Counted from the stretch's first letter, positions 45,489-58,089 are shown. The stretch: 64,000 nt of DNA from Desmodesmus armatus (GCA_007449985.2 VIIQ02000178.1:124001-188000); one strand, 5' to 3'. The notes: a model not told the origin generated them from the sequence alone. Translations and numbers: made by a program.

Positions 45489-45694
45489 TGTGCTAGTAGC
45501 ACAGGGATTACTTGTGTACTAGCATACTATGAACATGCAAGTCACATGTGTGTGTTGTTGACTCAGCCCCGGGCAGTGCCGTACAGTTCCTGGGGGCTAG
45601 CTCCTCACTACTGCCAGTAGCTACTCGGAGCCTCAGCTAGTTTACAACAGTATTGGGGTGCTAGCTGTCTCTGTGTACAGCAGTGATGAGTCGT

Positions 45695-45832
45695 AGTTGT
45701 AGTAAGATCGCAGAGGCTGAAGCTGCCGTGTCTGTCAACGGAAACAAGTGGATAGTGATGCATATGCATGTGCAGCTGAAGCTGGACGAGCTTTGGGCCC
45801 CCCCAACCCTTGGCTCACTGTGACATGAAGGT
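45695..45832 (+). repeat. Family B repeat arm
   Basis: Matches 30985-31072 directly and 31670-31795 inverted, including the extra part CCCTTGGCTCACTGTGACAT. Confidence 0.7.
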
Positions 45833-48623
45833 GACTGGCAGCAGTGATGAGGCCAGCATGCTGCCTTTGCTGTTTTGTTGGTGATACCAATGCATGCACC
45901 ATGGACCGCATGACTTGAAGACCGCGCTGTCGGGGGTCCCTATGACATCCGCCAGCCTACTACTACGCACTCTGTTTCAAGTAGTAACAGTGACAGTAAA
46001 CTGGTGTTATGAGTGCACGACATGCCTGCGTTCATGTTGACTGTTGGTTAGCGATCCTGTTGCCTTGCTTGATCCAGCAAGTCCACTATATATAGCTACA
46101 GCAGGCAGCCGGCTTCCAGCCATTGGCAGTACTACTGTAGTACAGAAAGCGGCTGCAAGATAGGAGTACTTGCTGGTCAACAATGCTTTTTCAAGTGTGA
46201 AACCACCAGATACCCACAAAGCCCACACTTTGTTGCTGCACCAAGTGGGGCTGACACCAAAGCATGCATGGGCCATGTCATGCTCCACCATTGGCAGCCA
46301 GCACAGTGTGGACAGCACTTCACACAGGCAATGCAGCATGAATATTGCAAAATGCACTGCAGCGCTGGACTTCCATGCATGCTTCACCATCACTCATAAC
46401 AACCAACGAGACAGTGCAGTTGAAGCCACCTGAAACATGCAGGGAGCTCTCCAGATTGCAAAACAGCATGCCAGCAGGCACATGCTACATAGCAGAAGAC
46501 AGGCAGACATACACCACATGTATGTACATGCCCAGGGTTCATTGCTTGCAGCCATGTGATTTGGGCTGCCAGGCTTCATTGCAACTGCTAACCACAGCGA
46601 GGGCGCCACAGGCGTTCTATGCCACAGCAGCCACTCCAAAACTGCACCACTCTGCAGCTGACAGTACAGTACTTGACAGCAAAGACGTATGAGCCACAAC
46701 ACAACACGCACACAACTGCCACACCATTGCTACCAGGGAGCCGGGGTACAGCCTGCTATCGCCTGCGTATGGCATCACCAACAACCCTACAGAGCCTAGG
46801 TAGTTTGTCAGGTGCTCACTTTCAGGCCCGACACTGTAGATGCTTGTGTGAGTGTGTGCGCTGCATGTAGAGCCATCTTTTCAATAAGACAGATACACAT
46901 GTGCCGGCCCGCCGCATTCTAAAGCAGCTGGTGGCAAGACCCCATTGTTGCGTGTCCCAATGAGCCCACCCCAATCCCAATCAACCCAAAACATGATGTT
47001 TGGGTGGCATAATAACCTTGTCTTGTCAACAAGCAGCGCCCATACCCAATTCCAACAAGCATATGTATCAGCCGGGAAGCAAGCCAGCTGTGCCAACCAC
47101 ACAGCTATCAATCAGCAACCACGCCAGCTTTGATGTAATACCTTATAACCAGCCGGCTCAAACACACAGTCAAGGCTGAGTCAAGTGCAACCAGCATCAG
47201 CATGCTGCGCTAGCAATTGCGTGCAGCTGCCGGGTCGCCGCGTTCCAAAGCAGCTGGTGGCAAACACCTCGTCGACGGAGCACCCAAACGACCTTGTCTT
47301 CAAGACAAGTTGTCAACAAGCAGCGCCCATACCCCATTCTAACAAGCAAATCTATCAGCCGCGAATCTATCAGCCGCGATCAATCGGCAACCCCGACGGA
47401 GCACCCAAATGATCTTGTCAATATCGATCGGCCCCATAATGATCTCATCCCGATGACAAGCAGCGCCCATACCCATTCCGACAAGCAATCCAATCAGCTG
47501 AGAACCAAGCCAGCTTTGCCCACACAACCACACAACAAATGAATCGGGAACCAAGCCAGAAATCGCAGCCGCTGCTGCTTCCGCTGCTGCAGGCCATTGT
47601 CAGCTCTTGAGTAACCAGCCGGCTCAAACATACAGTCGATTGCTGCGTGTAGACGCAAGCAGCATCAGCAGGGTGCCCTGCTGCCGCATGCGCCTGCAGC
47701 CCACAAGCAGGGGTGCCTGCACAAGGAGCCACCCCTGATTTTGACAAGTGTTCGCGTGCACGAGGTGCAGCAAGTGTTAGCCATAGCATGCGGGCTATGT
47801 GAACCGCTTGGATGTAATCGACGTTAAAACAAAACATACTGGCCCTCACATAGGCCACTCAGCAAGCCCTCCACGATAGACCCTTCACAACAGCAGCCCC
47901 TCAAGTTTCAAGCAGGTGGAGTAGGTAGTGCGGAGGTTGCACCTGACACAGCTGCAAAAGGTGGAGTTGCACGAGACAAAGTTGCACTTAGACAAAGTTG
48001 CGCCAGACACCACCAGGGAGGGAAGCAACCAGTCAAACGCAGCACAAGCACAAGCGCAACTGCTACCATAACATAAGTGCACCTGCAACACAAACACCAG
48101 CGCAACTGCAACCACAAACATGACACCCTCTTGGTGCCCAACTACCGTGCTTGGCGACCAGAGTATCTTTGCAATGGCCTTGCGTCTGTTACAGACAGGT
48201 GCCTTAGGTGCAGGCACATGCTGGAGGGGGTCCAAAGCAGCGGCACACGCTGCCCCACCACAATCCGTTTTCAAGGACCAGCACTACCCCTGACAGGAGG
48301 CTGACAGGCCCCTGAGCCCCACACGTGGACTGGCAGGCCGGTGGCTGATACCAAAGACATGCACACCATCCCGAGACTCTGGGAACACTTTCAATACAAA
48401 GAATTGGCAGTGGCAGTGCACAGCTGAGAACCAGAGAGGCACACGAAGCTTCTGCCTGACGTGCTGCATGTTCAGGTGCACATGCAGCCATGCAGTCCGG
48501 CACATTGACTGCACGACGTGGATTTACGGGGACAGCACTTACTTAGGCATAGCCACAAGCCACCACAGTGGCATGTCTGTTCTCAGCCAAGGAGTCGTGA
48601 GTAAGGACGATGTGTATAGACAC
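45833..48623. other. Gene-poor region with irregular tandem repeats
   Basis: 46900-47560 contains about three diverged units sharing AAAGCAGCTGGTGGCAA, CAGCGCCCATACCC and AAGCCAGCT. 47930-48110 has short CAACTGCAACC-like repeats. No gene is supported. Confidence 0.4.
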
Positions 48624-48683
48624 AGGGTTAGGGTTTCAGGGTTGGGTTCCTTAACCCTGACCCCTAACCCTACAGCCTAACCC
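48624..48683. repeat. Interstitial telomere-type repeat, inverted pair
   Basis: GGGTTAGGGTTTCAGGGTTGGG is followed after a few bases by TTAACCCTGACCCCTAACCC and further C-rich units: G-rich to C-rich order again. Confidence 0.75.
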
Positions 48684-49429
48684 ATATTGACACATGAGGT
48701 GCACCCAATGTTGACTTCAAGACACATATGTCGAGACACCAAGCAGGTGTCAACACATGAATTGTGAGTGTGGGTGCAGGGGGGCTACTGCTGCACCATG
48801 ATGTTGTGCAATCATGCATCCGCCATAGAATCAATGCACGGTAGCAAGTGCGTGACCCCTCAATCAATCAACCAACCATGCAGGAACAGCATCACACAGC
48901 GTCAAACATTCTCTTTGATGCTGTCGCCAAAGGGCACTTACTGTGCCCAGACTGAAATCCACACGTTTTGTCATACTTGACGTGCACATGTGTGCTTTAA
49001 TCAGCTCACACACCGATCCTTTGACAAAACCAACACCCACTTGATGTACACATGCATGTGTTGGAGATCTTGTGCCAACACACAAACCATAAGCGTCACC
49101 TCGACACGACACGCGTGTGTCTGTGCCAGCTGTTGAAGTGCACAGTTGTGTGTGTACATGCAGACACACCAACACGTAAGCAATCATCCACACATCTGCA
49201 CACAGTCACACAAAGCAGCATGCATGGGGCACACACAGCCACATGTGTATGTGTTCACACACAGGCACGCTCAGGGCCGGACCAGACATTGTCCAGCACA
49301 AGCTCTGTGCCCCCAAACACACCCATCATCTGAACAGCCAGGTGTCACCACAAACGCACACATGAACATCGCTCCAATGTGACATCTTTGTCGACACAAC
49401 CAGGATGTGTCAACACACCCATATATGAA
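48684..49429. other. No supported gene
   Basis: Rich in CACACA/TGTGTG and ACACATG words; no coherent coding. Confidence 0.35.
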
Positions 49430-49610
49430 GAGTCATGAACTTTGGGGGAAGAAAATGTTACACGCAGACACATTCGCCACACATCAATGGCATTGCCTGC
49501 CAGGGTTGAACCGGTTGAAACACTAAGGTGGGGAGAAACCCCGATCCCCGTCAGTGGTTTGCACCACCTACACCAGATAGTAGCCTGATTCAAAGCAAGA
49601 CTGAACTTTG
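49430..49610 (-). mobile_element. MITE-like right arm, reverse complement of 2943-3100
   Basis: Shares CTTGCTTTGAATCAGGCTAC, AACCGGTTGAAACACTAAGG (+) and the outer GTTACACGCAGACACATTCG (+) with the element at 2319-3098, on the opposite strand. Confidence 0.75.
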
Positions 49611-49796
49611 TTTGTTCGATGTGTCCATGACAAAGCTGAGGCCCCACTCGCCATGTGCTCATGGTTCCCAACTGACACCCCCAAATTTGTAGCAGCAGCA
49701 GCAGCGGCAGTAGAGCGACACGCCCGCTTCTGCTTGGGCAGCAGTAGCACCATTCGGAGGAGACATCTCTTGCAGAGCACACCACGACCGCTAATG

Positions 49797-50150
49797 CACA
49801 CCACCACCACCACCACCACCACCACCACCACCGCTAATACACACCACCTCCACCACCACCACCACCACCACCCCAGCCACCACCACCACCACCACCACCA
49901 CCGCTAATGCACACCACCTCCACCACCACCACCACCCCAGCCACCACCACCACCGCTAATGCACACCACCTCCACCACCACCACCACCACCACCACCCAG
50001 CCACCACCACCACCACCGCTAATGCACACCACCTCCACCACCACCACCACCACCACCACCACCACCACCACCACCACCACCCAGCCACCACCACCACCAC
50101 TAATGCACACCACCTCCACCTCCACCTCCACCACCCCAGCCACCACCATC
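49797..50150 (+). repeat. (CAC)n satellite with interspersed GCTAATGCACACCACCTC
   Basis: CAC runs are broken at irregular intervals by the same short spacer, seen five or six times. Frames here (poly-His, poly-Thr, poly-Val) are artefacts. Confidence 0.9.
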
Positions 50151-50334
50151 ACCTTCAGCACAACCCCTCCATCATCACCACCAGCAGCAGCAGCAGCTGT
50201 CTCGTATATTGGGGTTGCAAAACATGCAATCTCTTTTTCTCTTTTGAGCCCCTGCTGTCAAACACAAGCAATAGCCCCAACCCTGCAAAACTCCCCGTGC
50301 CTCCTGCTTGCCGTGCACAGCCAGGCCGTGCTGT

Positions 50335-50640
50335 GCTCAGCAGCACACAAGGACCCCCACAGCAGCCACCATGCTGTGCTGCACACATAGGCCCCCACAG
50401 CAGCCACCATGCTGTGCCATGCTGTGCTGCACACATAGACCCCCACAGCAGCCACCATGCTGTTCCATGCTGTGCTGCACACATAGACCCCCACAGCAGC
50501 CACCATGCTGTGCTGCACACATAGGCCCCCACAGCAGCCACCATGCTGTGCCATGCTGTGCTGCACACATAGACCCTCACAGCAGCCACCATGCTGTGCC
50601 ATGCTGTGCTGCACACATGGACCCCCACAGCAGCATTGTG
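50335..50640 (+). repeat. Tandem repeat of 38/48-bp units
   Basis: CCCCCACAGCAGCCACCATG recurs seven times, followed by CTGTG(CCATGCTGTG)CTGCACACATAGA. The two unit lengths differ by one internal duplication. Confidence 0.88.
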
Positions 50641-51549
50641 ACTGTCGCCACTGAACTGACACACAAGGGCCAAAAGATGTGTCAGGGCTCCACGGCAGAG
50701 GCACCGTCGCGCAGCTATCCCACCCTAACTTGTCCAGGGACACCGCAATAGTGTGTGCACCGCCGCACTCAGCTACAGCATCCTCCATGATTCCATCTGG
50801 AGCCAACAAATGCTCAACAGCCCAATGAGCCGCAGGCTCCCTTGCGCATTGACCAACTCTTGTGACCGCAAACGTGACTGCCACAAAAGAGCTGCACACA
50901 AAGGCCCGCAGCTGTGTCCTAGCCACAAGGGCAGAGGTCACGAACCAAGCCATCCCCTGCTCCGCAGCCCCATCCCCCGTTGCGCAGCTGTCCCACTTCA
51001 AACGCAACTTCCAATTTAACAAACGACAGGATGCAAACGAGCCACACAGCCAGCACACGCTGTGCACTACGGCAAGGCGAACCGGTTCTGACCCCCGCCA
51101 CGGGGACGCATCAGCTGTCCCAGCCCATCTTTTCAAGAGCTTCGCAGATGCTGCACCAGTCGAAGACAAAGGGGTGTGAGTGCACACACATCGCCGCCAG
51201 CTGCTTCTTGCTCATTGTGTTCGACGCCTGCAGCAAACGGCACAGCGCGGTGCGTGACAAACTAATAGTCCATCACTATGATCAACACATTCTCACATGC
51301 TTCAGTAGGTCAGGGCTGGATGTGTCAGGCAGGCCTTAGGTGAGGGCTTTTTCCCCTCAGAACAAAGACAGTGGTTCAACTCCCATGCTTATCTTGGCCG
51401 GCACTTGGCACGTCCTGGCATAGGGCATGCTAGGCGTCCCTCATCGGTGAGGCTTTGCCTCCGCCCCCCGGCAGTCGGGTTACTTGGCTGAGTTGTGTGT
51501 GGCCAGCCGGTGGAGGGTCCCCCCCCCCCTCCGGGAAATCTACCAAAAA
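50641..51549. other. No supported gene
   Basis: A long minus-strand frame (to 51187) runs through here but ends in the satellite and has no recognisable domain. I treat it as chance. Confidence 0.35.
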
Positions 51550-51690
51550 GAGTTGGTCCTCACCTGTAGGTTGAGGCAGTAGTTGGCCAGCCGTCAAATC
51601 CAGTAGCGTTTTATTTCTTGGGTGTGCCCAGCACCCTTTCCCCTCAAAACAAAGTCAGTAGTTGGTCCTCACCTGTAGGCCTGCCTGGTC
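51550..51690 (-). repeat. Downstream copies of the exon at 51820-51909
   Basis: NYCLNLQ-type coding plus GTGAGGACCAAC recurs at about 51556-51585 and as a shorter piece at 51657-51680. Confidence 0.75.
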
Positions 51691-51819
51691 CCCCATGAGC
51701 CTCTGGCACCCTTGTGGGTTGCTCAGCTTTGCCGCGCCAATTACTGTAACTGTAACTGTAAGCTTAAGGTGAGCCCCCCCCTCCCCCCATACAAAACAAA
51801 AGCAGTGGTTGGTCCTCAC

Positions 51820-51909
51820 CTGTAGGTTGAGGCAGTAGTTGATCACCTTCATCTTATTGGTGCAGGCCTGGATGCGACCCTCTATGTAGCGCCGCTGATC
51901 ACTCCCGTC
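51820..51909 (-). CDS. Single exon, probably a later exon of the coiled-coil gene at 52807-56967
   Basis: Acceptor CTGCAG, donor CTACAG/GTGAGG; 30 codons in phase 0-0: DGSDQRRYIEGRIQACTNKM ... INYCLNLQ. The phase fits the end of the large exon at 52807 and the strand is the same. Later exons are not identified, so the C-terminus of that gene is open. Confidence 0.5.
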
Positions 51910-52504
51910 CTGCAGGCACACACACCAAACGCAGCGCACGTGCAGCACTCGGTGTTCACACACTAGCACACAAGTACAAATTCCAGCAGGGCAGCGCCGC
52001 CCACCCCCTCCGACCGACCCAACACACACCCTGCAAGGTCCGCCTGTCCTTGCAGAATCAGTAATTGGATGTTACACAGAACATCGCCCGTTTGGGGAGC
52101 CAACAAAAGGCTCATTGGGCAAAAGCAAAATCTGGCCCGAAACAAAATGACTAACCACACAAAAAAACCGTCCTTTCCTTTTTGGAATCAATCTTGTAGG
52201 ATGCTGTGGGAGGTGTTGGCATCGCATGCATGTCTCCCTTGTGCGCAACACACTCACACGCGCCACGCATGCACCATGATCTCCCCCCCCCCCCCCCACA
52301 CACACAGCCCTGCAGACTGTCGTAAGCGAAGAGCACCACCCAATTGAACGCCTCCTTTTTATCTCACGCTAACGACAGCTTTGATGCAGGGATCCGACAG
52401 CTTTGATGCAGGGATCCCCTGGTTTCCCGTGCTAGCGTCATTGTTTGACATTCCTCGTCGGATGATTGCTAGCCAGCATGCATGTGCACGCATGCAGTCC
52501 ATCT

Positions 52505-52640
52505 GTCGACACACCTGCAGCAGCACCTGTTCCACCTCCTAAAGCTTTGTGCAGGCCCCAAGCTCCAGGCTTACCCGGGCCATGCACAGCAAAGCAGCCG
52601 CTGCCAGAGTCCTGGTCAACTTGATAGCTGCCCTCCCTCA
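52505..52640 (-). repeat. Downstream copy of the large exon's end (52807-52940)
   Basis: Repeats the region encoding SGCFAVH and the last bases before the donor, including GTGTGTCGACAGATGG of the intron. Confidence 0.8.
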
Positions 52641-52806
52641 CAGTACCGCCCCTGCCAAAAGCCATCCCACCCTCCCTGCACGTGAAAACCACCTCCACAC
52701 CATGACCCCGCCCCCCTTCCACCACACTGTACCCCTCTCCCCCCCCCCCAAACACACACAAACACACAAGCTTGCATGTATCCAAGTACTCCCTCTGTCG
52801 ACACAC

Positions 52807-55800
52807 CTGCAGCAGCACCTCCTCCGCCTCTTGAAGCTTTGTGAAGGCCCCAGGAGCAGCGTGCACCGCAAAGCAGCCGCTGTGCGCATCCTGCTCCACG
52901 TCATGACTGCCCGCGCCTTCCGAACCCATCCCAAAGGAGGCGCCCGACACCCGCGGACTGGGCGCGGCCATGCTCCCAGCCAATGGCGCAGCCGCTGCCG
53001 CTGCCGCTGCTGCCGAATTGCTGCTCACTGGGCTGAGCGTGCTTAACAGTACGCTGCCACCAGCACCCATCGGCACAATGGCAGGAGGGACCTGGAGTGC
53101 TGGAGGCATGGCGGAGGTCCCCGCTGCGGGGACAGCGCCGACAGGAGTGGCAGGCAGTGGGGCGCCCCACCCCCCCGCCAGCAGCTGCTGCTGTAGCGCG
53201 TGCACCTGCTGCTGCAGGGCCTGTTCCTGCTGGATCTCAGTAGCTAGCTGAGCACAGAGCTCATCTGCTAGGGCATCCTCCGGGCTCATGGGCTGATCGG
53301 GGGAACAGGCCGAGGCCTGGTGAGGCACCTCCTCCCCGCGCCAGCTGCTGTGCAGCGCATTCAACGCCGCACGCTGCTCCTGCTGCTGCTGTAACGCGAG
53401 CCGCTGCTGCTGCAGCACGACCAGCTGCTGCTGCTGATGCTGCAGGGCATGTGTCTCCTGCTGCTGCCGCTGTTGCAGCTGCTGCAGCTGCTGCAGCTGC
53501 TGCTGCTGCGGCTGGATCTGCGGCTGCTCTGTCTGCCGTGATGACACTGCCAGATACTGGTTGCTGCCCACTGACTGCTGCTGCTGCTTGTGCTGACGCT
53601 TCTGCTGCCGCTGCAGCTGCTGCGATTGCTCTGCGACGGTCAGTGTGTACAGCAGCCCGGGCAGCTGCTTGACCTCCTGCTCAAATCGCTTGTTGCTCTG
53701 CAGCTGCTGTGTGTGAAGCAGTTGGAGCTGCTGCTGCAGCTGCTCCCACTCCTGGGTCAGATGCTGCATAGCCACCTTGAACTTGGACCACATCAACTTC
53801 AGAGCTGCTTTGTCCTGCCGGGTCAGCTCCATGCCCTGCAGTCAGCAGCGCACACCACAGCACAGCACAGCACAGCATGCCACGCACGACAACCGCAAGT
53901 CAACTCTCCAGCAGAGACACGGCGTCGACACCGAATGCTTATCCCACGCAATCCCTCGTCAACGCTACACCACTGCTGTGGCTATCTAGATGCATACGCC
54001 AGCTGGCTGTGAGGCACTACCTCTGGTCAACACACCCCACATGAGCGTACACACATGCAGCCGCAACACACCACTCGACATGCTCCGCTTATTGGCAGCA
54101 GTCAGGCCAATAGCTTTGCCTGATAGCTGCAAGCTCGCGATACGGAACATATGACTAAGCTTTTGAGCAACCTTAGGTTTCAGGTCCACCTACTGGCGTA
54201 GTTCCATATATCCATAGAGCGCAGGCACGTAGTTGGCATATGTATGTCAGCATAAGCCGCAGGCGGGCGGGCCCTTCCGTTCCGGGGTCAAAGCCGCAAC
54301 CAACGCCGTATTGTACCCCGAAGTCACCTACGGCGTAATGTCTACGTCTACGCCCCCCCCCCCCCACCCCTGCACATGACCACACCTGTGCCACCTGCTG
54401 CCACCAGTTTTCAGGGTAGGGCTCAAACTCCTGCGTGTCCACATTGACCATGAAGCAGGACATGTGCTTGTGCGGGGGGTCCAGCAGCGCACACACAGTC
54501 ACCCGCTCAAACAGCTCATCAACAAGCCAGTCCAGCTGCGCGCGCACGTTGCCGCTCGAGGCGAGGCTGACGTTGCTGTCGTACTTGCCCAGCAGCAGCG
54601 CCATCCTGCTGTAGGCCTGAGGGCAAGCAGCGGCAGCGGCAGCGGCGGCAGCAGTGACGGGGGCAGCAGTGACGGCGGCGGCGGCAGCGGTGGCGGCAGC
54701 GGCAGCGGTGGCGGCGATTGCTTTGTGGTCAGTGATGCAGTGGCACAGCACCGTGTGACCTGAAGAGGCTTCTGTTAGGGAGTGTGATGATGCAGTGTGA
54801 TGATGCAGTGCGCTGAAGTACCGGTGTGCTACAGGACAGTACTGGCCGGATGCAGCGCACACATGCAAGCAGCGATGGCGGCAGCAGCGGTGGCGGCGGC
54901 AGCGGTGGTGGCGGCAACCAGCCCTTTGAGGCAGCAGAGCAGGGGCCCGAAGTTTAGAACTCGCCGCGGTATTGTAGCACCCATGCAGCCGCTGCCTTTT
55001 CCTCACCTCTGACCAGTAGACCAGGCGGCGAGGTACACAGCCATGAGTGCCGGGTCCGCGATCAGAGCAGCACATGCAACCTGTATCCCCTAGTTCAAGT
55101 CAACACTGTCAGCACCCAGGCAGCCGCAGCTTGTTTCTCACCTAACCTGAGAAACTGGGGTACGACAGGCCCTTCGGGCCACCCTCATGAGCCCTTGGCT
55201 GGCTGGCTAGTGCTGAGCTGTGGGAGCCCCTTCCACAACTACTGTCCTGTACTGTACTTACCTCTGACCAGTAGTTCAGGCGCTCCTCCTTGGGCATGTT
55301 GAGGTACACAGCCATGCGTGCCGGGTCCGCTGTCGCCTTCTGCAGCAGCTGTGTAGTGTACAGCTGCTGGTAACTGGCGCTGTCGCAGCAGCTGATCTGC
55401 TGCAGCACACGCTGCACCTTTTCCTCCTTGTTGTTGATGCGCTGCAGCAGCTCATGGCCGCCCTTGTACGGGCGTGCTGCTAGCCCGCTGGCGCTGCTGG
55501 TGATGGAGCCGTTGGAGTGCTCGACACCATAGGGGCCGTCTGTGCTGGTGCAGGGGCTGCTCAGGCCCTGCGTGTGCATGGACAGTACAGTAAGTCACGA
55601 TGCAGTACGGCAGTGGACGGTGCAACAACGTATCGTAGGGCACACTGCTTTATGGTTCAACTGTCAAAACACAGAGTGGCATTCCACACCGCGCATGCAG
55701 GGGCTGGTGGAATATGCAGGCGCGGCTGGTCAGAAATGCTCGGTGAGTGGTGCACAAGCTGTTGCGAGCGGCCGCCCTTTGTGTACACGCTTTGTGCGAC

Positions 55801-56967
55801 CCCTGCAGCTGACCCCTATGCTGTAGCGGGAATGCTGCATATGGCTGCCTGCATCGCTCCTTGAGCATCGCAGTGCACACTTTTATATGCTCCTGTTGCA
55901 TATGCCGCTCATCAGCACCACACGGCCTCAACCTTACATGGGAGTGTGTATCGCTCCCCAGGATATGCGGTCTGCGTCAGCTGCTGCCGCTGCTGCGGTG
56001 CTTTGCGCAGCTGGTGGTAGGGCGCTGGCCCCAGAAGTCTCCTGCGTTGCTGCTGGGGTTGCGTGCTGGCCGAGGCTCTCGCGCACCAGCGCAAGGGGTC
56101 CCTCAATGCTGTGGATAGCACTTTGCAGGGCTGTTTCCTGCGCAGCACAGGCAGGACCCGCAAGCAGGATCAGCACAGAATCAGCACGCTATCGCCTACA
56201 AGGTGCTGCATGGCAGGGCTGTTGCTAATCAGCAGTGCTGCAACAGCATCAACAGTTGCCCCCGGATGCACGGTGTGCTGGCCTTGCCCCCTTACCCCGC
56301 AAGCATGAGGTGCTCGTTGCATGGTGGTTGGCTGACATGGTGCAAGACCTGGTGCAAAGATGCAAGCGCATGGGTTGGGTCCCGGGCTTGCATCGAAACG
56401 GCTGGGCCTCTATGGGCCTCTTTGTATCGAACACTGACTGACTGACTGACTGACTGACTGACTGACTGACTGACTGACTGACTGACTGACTGACTGACTG
56501 ACTGACTGCTGACTGACTGACTGACTGGGCATGGGCTGCCCAGCCTGTACACCACAGCACACCGTGACTCCCCACCTTGTGACGCAACAGCTGGTGTTCA
56601 CTCTCCAGCAGCGTCACCTGCACACAACAACGATAAACAGCACACGGGATGGGCTGTCTTGATGAGCAGCAGCAAGAAGAGCGGGCATCTTTCAACACCA
56701 GCACCAGCACTGGTGCACAACAGCAACCCCACCTGCTTCACTTTGCTGGCCAGCAGGGCTTCCAGTTGCTGCACCCTGCACACCATAAGTGACAACTTGA
56801 GCTCTGCGGCACACCAAGGCGCACCCTGTGAGCGTGGTAATAAGGGCTGTGGCCTGAGACCAATTATGAATTATGAGACAGTGTCACCAGGCTGCACAGG
56901 TGATCACTGAAGCCACTATCCCGTTCAGCAGCACTTCTTACTGTTTGCTGTAGTGGTTTCCGGCCAT
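52807..56967 (-). CDS. Coiled-coil / bZIP-like regulatory protein
   Basis: Exons: 56967-56942, 56775-56733, 56617-56576, one starting near 56139, 55567-55262, 54616-54386, 53835-52807, perhaps 51909-51820. The N-terminus reads MAGNHYSK-QVQQLEALLASK, then VKQ, then VTLLESEHQLLRHK and ETALQSAIHSIEGPLAL, a leucine-zipper-type coiled coil without a basic region before it. Later parts are helical: EERLNYWSE, MALLLGKYDSNV, QLDWLVDELFERV, FEPYPENWWQQVAQ, LTRQDKAALKLMWSKFKVAM. A very Gln-rich domain follows. This arrangement resembles proteins often labelled bZIP in green algae, but DNA binding is not shown. The donor of the fourth exon is uncertain (GTGCGC after GPLAL fits the phase). The N-terminal 38 residues match the gene starting at 63348. 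Confidence 0.65.
54615..54930 (-). repeat. GCGGCA/GGCAGC-rich low-complexity intron
   Basis: Long GCGGCAGCGG-type runs at 54640-54715 and 54885-54920, C-rich on the transcript strand upstream of the exon acceptor at 54616. Confidence 0.7.
55005..55062 (-). repeat. Downstream copy of the exon ending at 55262
   Basis: Repeats the DPA.MAVYL ... YWSE region and the donor (GTGAGG instead of GTAAGT), with a changed middle. Confidence 0.75.
56375..56527. repeat. Dispersed repeat with (ACTG)n microsatellite
   Basis: GGGCCTCTTTGTATCGAACAC followed by about 22 ACTG units with one slip (GACTGCTGACTG). The flank is shared with 27220-27280, so the microsatellite probably arose within a dispersed repeat. 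Confidence 0.8.
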
Positions 56968-57273
56968 AATCTGACGGAAGATGCGTCCCGGAAGACTTGT
57001 AGGACTCGAACGCAACGTGATGGCTGTTTGGCTGTGGTAGCTGTTTGGCAACCGGTGGTGTCAACACGACGAAGCTTTGGAAATGGATCCGACGTTTGAT
57101 CAAAGGGACGAATGTGATCCATGTTGGGCTGAGCATGTTGCTATGGTAAAATGAGACCCTCCTTGACCCGGTGTCACACACAGTGACAGTGTCACTAACT
57201 CTAGCAGCACCAGTTCTGTATGGAACTGTCACAACTTGCCGTGCCTTCAACATCACGAGCAACCCTGCATGAA

Positions 57274-58062
57274 CTATACAGTAAGACCCACCCCTTCCCA
57301 CCCCTCCCTCGGCGAGCCACCCAGTACTTTCAGGCAGGCAAGCTCAATGTGGCAGCACGGCTGTGCATGTGCTGCGGCTAGCGCTGTGCTGGAGTTGCAG
57401 CAGCTTGTCCTGTGGCTGTCGTCATGCCACCTGTTGCCCGAGTGAGCAGTTACTACTCGATGCTGCGAGGCGCTTGCCGCTACAACAGCCTTCCCAGCAG
57501 CAGCCCCAGTGGCCAAAGAAACGCCGGCAGCAAAAAGGGGACGAGGCGGCGTCAAGCAGCACGTTCGCTGCCAGTTGCACGCGCAGACATGCGGCGCAGG
57601 CAGTCGTCCCCAACCACCCTCGTATGGCTCTGCCGCCGCAAGTGCATGTGTTTTGGCGAACATTCTCAAAGTCCAAACAGCCCCCACACATCGCCTCGGT
57701 GAAAACAAGGCACACGTCAAACCGAGGAGACGCAGGCCAACTGGTACTGAACTGCTGCTGCCAGCAGTCCCAATTGAAAAGCCGTCGGGACTAGTGGTGA
57801 TCAGAATGCCACAAAATACTGTGCGGCAGTGTAACAATGCCAGGCAGCCCAACAGCGTTCCAGCCACAGGCCGAACCATAAGCGTCACCAAGCAATGGCT
57901 CAGACAGACAAATGGGGTCAAACGTGAGTTTTGTTCTGGTGCACTAGCAGCACCAGCACTCTGAGAGGTCAGAGTGGCGCCAGCACTAATTCTCATGCAT
58001 TCGTGGTGAGCTACAATGACCGCATAGGGTCCACCCATCATGCGTTGCGCAACAGCGTCCAA
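57274..58062 (-). CDS. Open frame of 262 codons, not recognised
   Basis: Uninterrupted minus-strand frame with normal residue mix and no low-complexity runs; the plus strand is also open for 151 codons (57509-57964). No domain or splice-site support. A double open frame often means high GC rather than coding. Confidence 0.2.
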   Translation of the reverse strand: MDAVAQRMMGGPYAVIVAHHECMRISAGATLTSQSAGAASAPEQNSRLTPFVCLSHCLVTLMVRPVAGTLLGCLALLHCRTVFCGILITTSPDGFSIGTAGSSSSVPVGLRLLGLTCALFSPRRCVGAVWTLRMFAKTHALAAAEPYEGGWGRLPAPHVCACNWQRTCCLTPPRPLFAAGVSLATGAAAGKAVVAASASQHRVVTAHSGNRWHDDSHRTSCCNSSTALAAAHAQPCCHIELACLKVLGGSPREGWEGVGLTV

Positions 58063-58089
58063 AACCCATAATTTTTTTGTGACTGGCTA

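Noticed and set aside
49568..50524. Poly-His, poly-Thr and poly-Val frames
   Set aside because: Generated by the (CAC)n satellite and the 38/48-bp tandem repeat in all frames.
50258..51187. 309-codon minus-strand frame
   Set aside because: Runs into the tandem repeat, starts with a non-ATG-like context and shows no domain or splice support.
55934..56176. Long version of the fourth exon of the coiled-coil regulator (through DADRISWG)
   Set aside because: The frame is open but no donor gives the phase 0 required by the next exon; only the early GTGCGC donor fits. Kept as uncertain rather than annotated.
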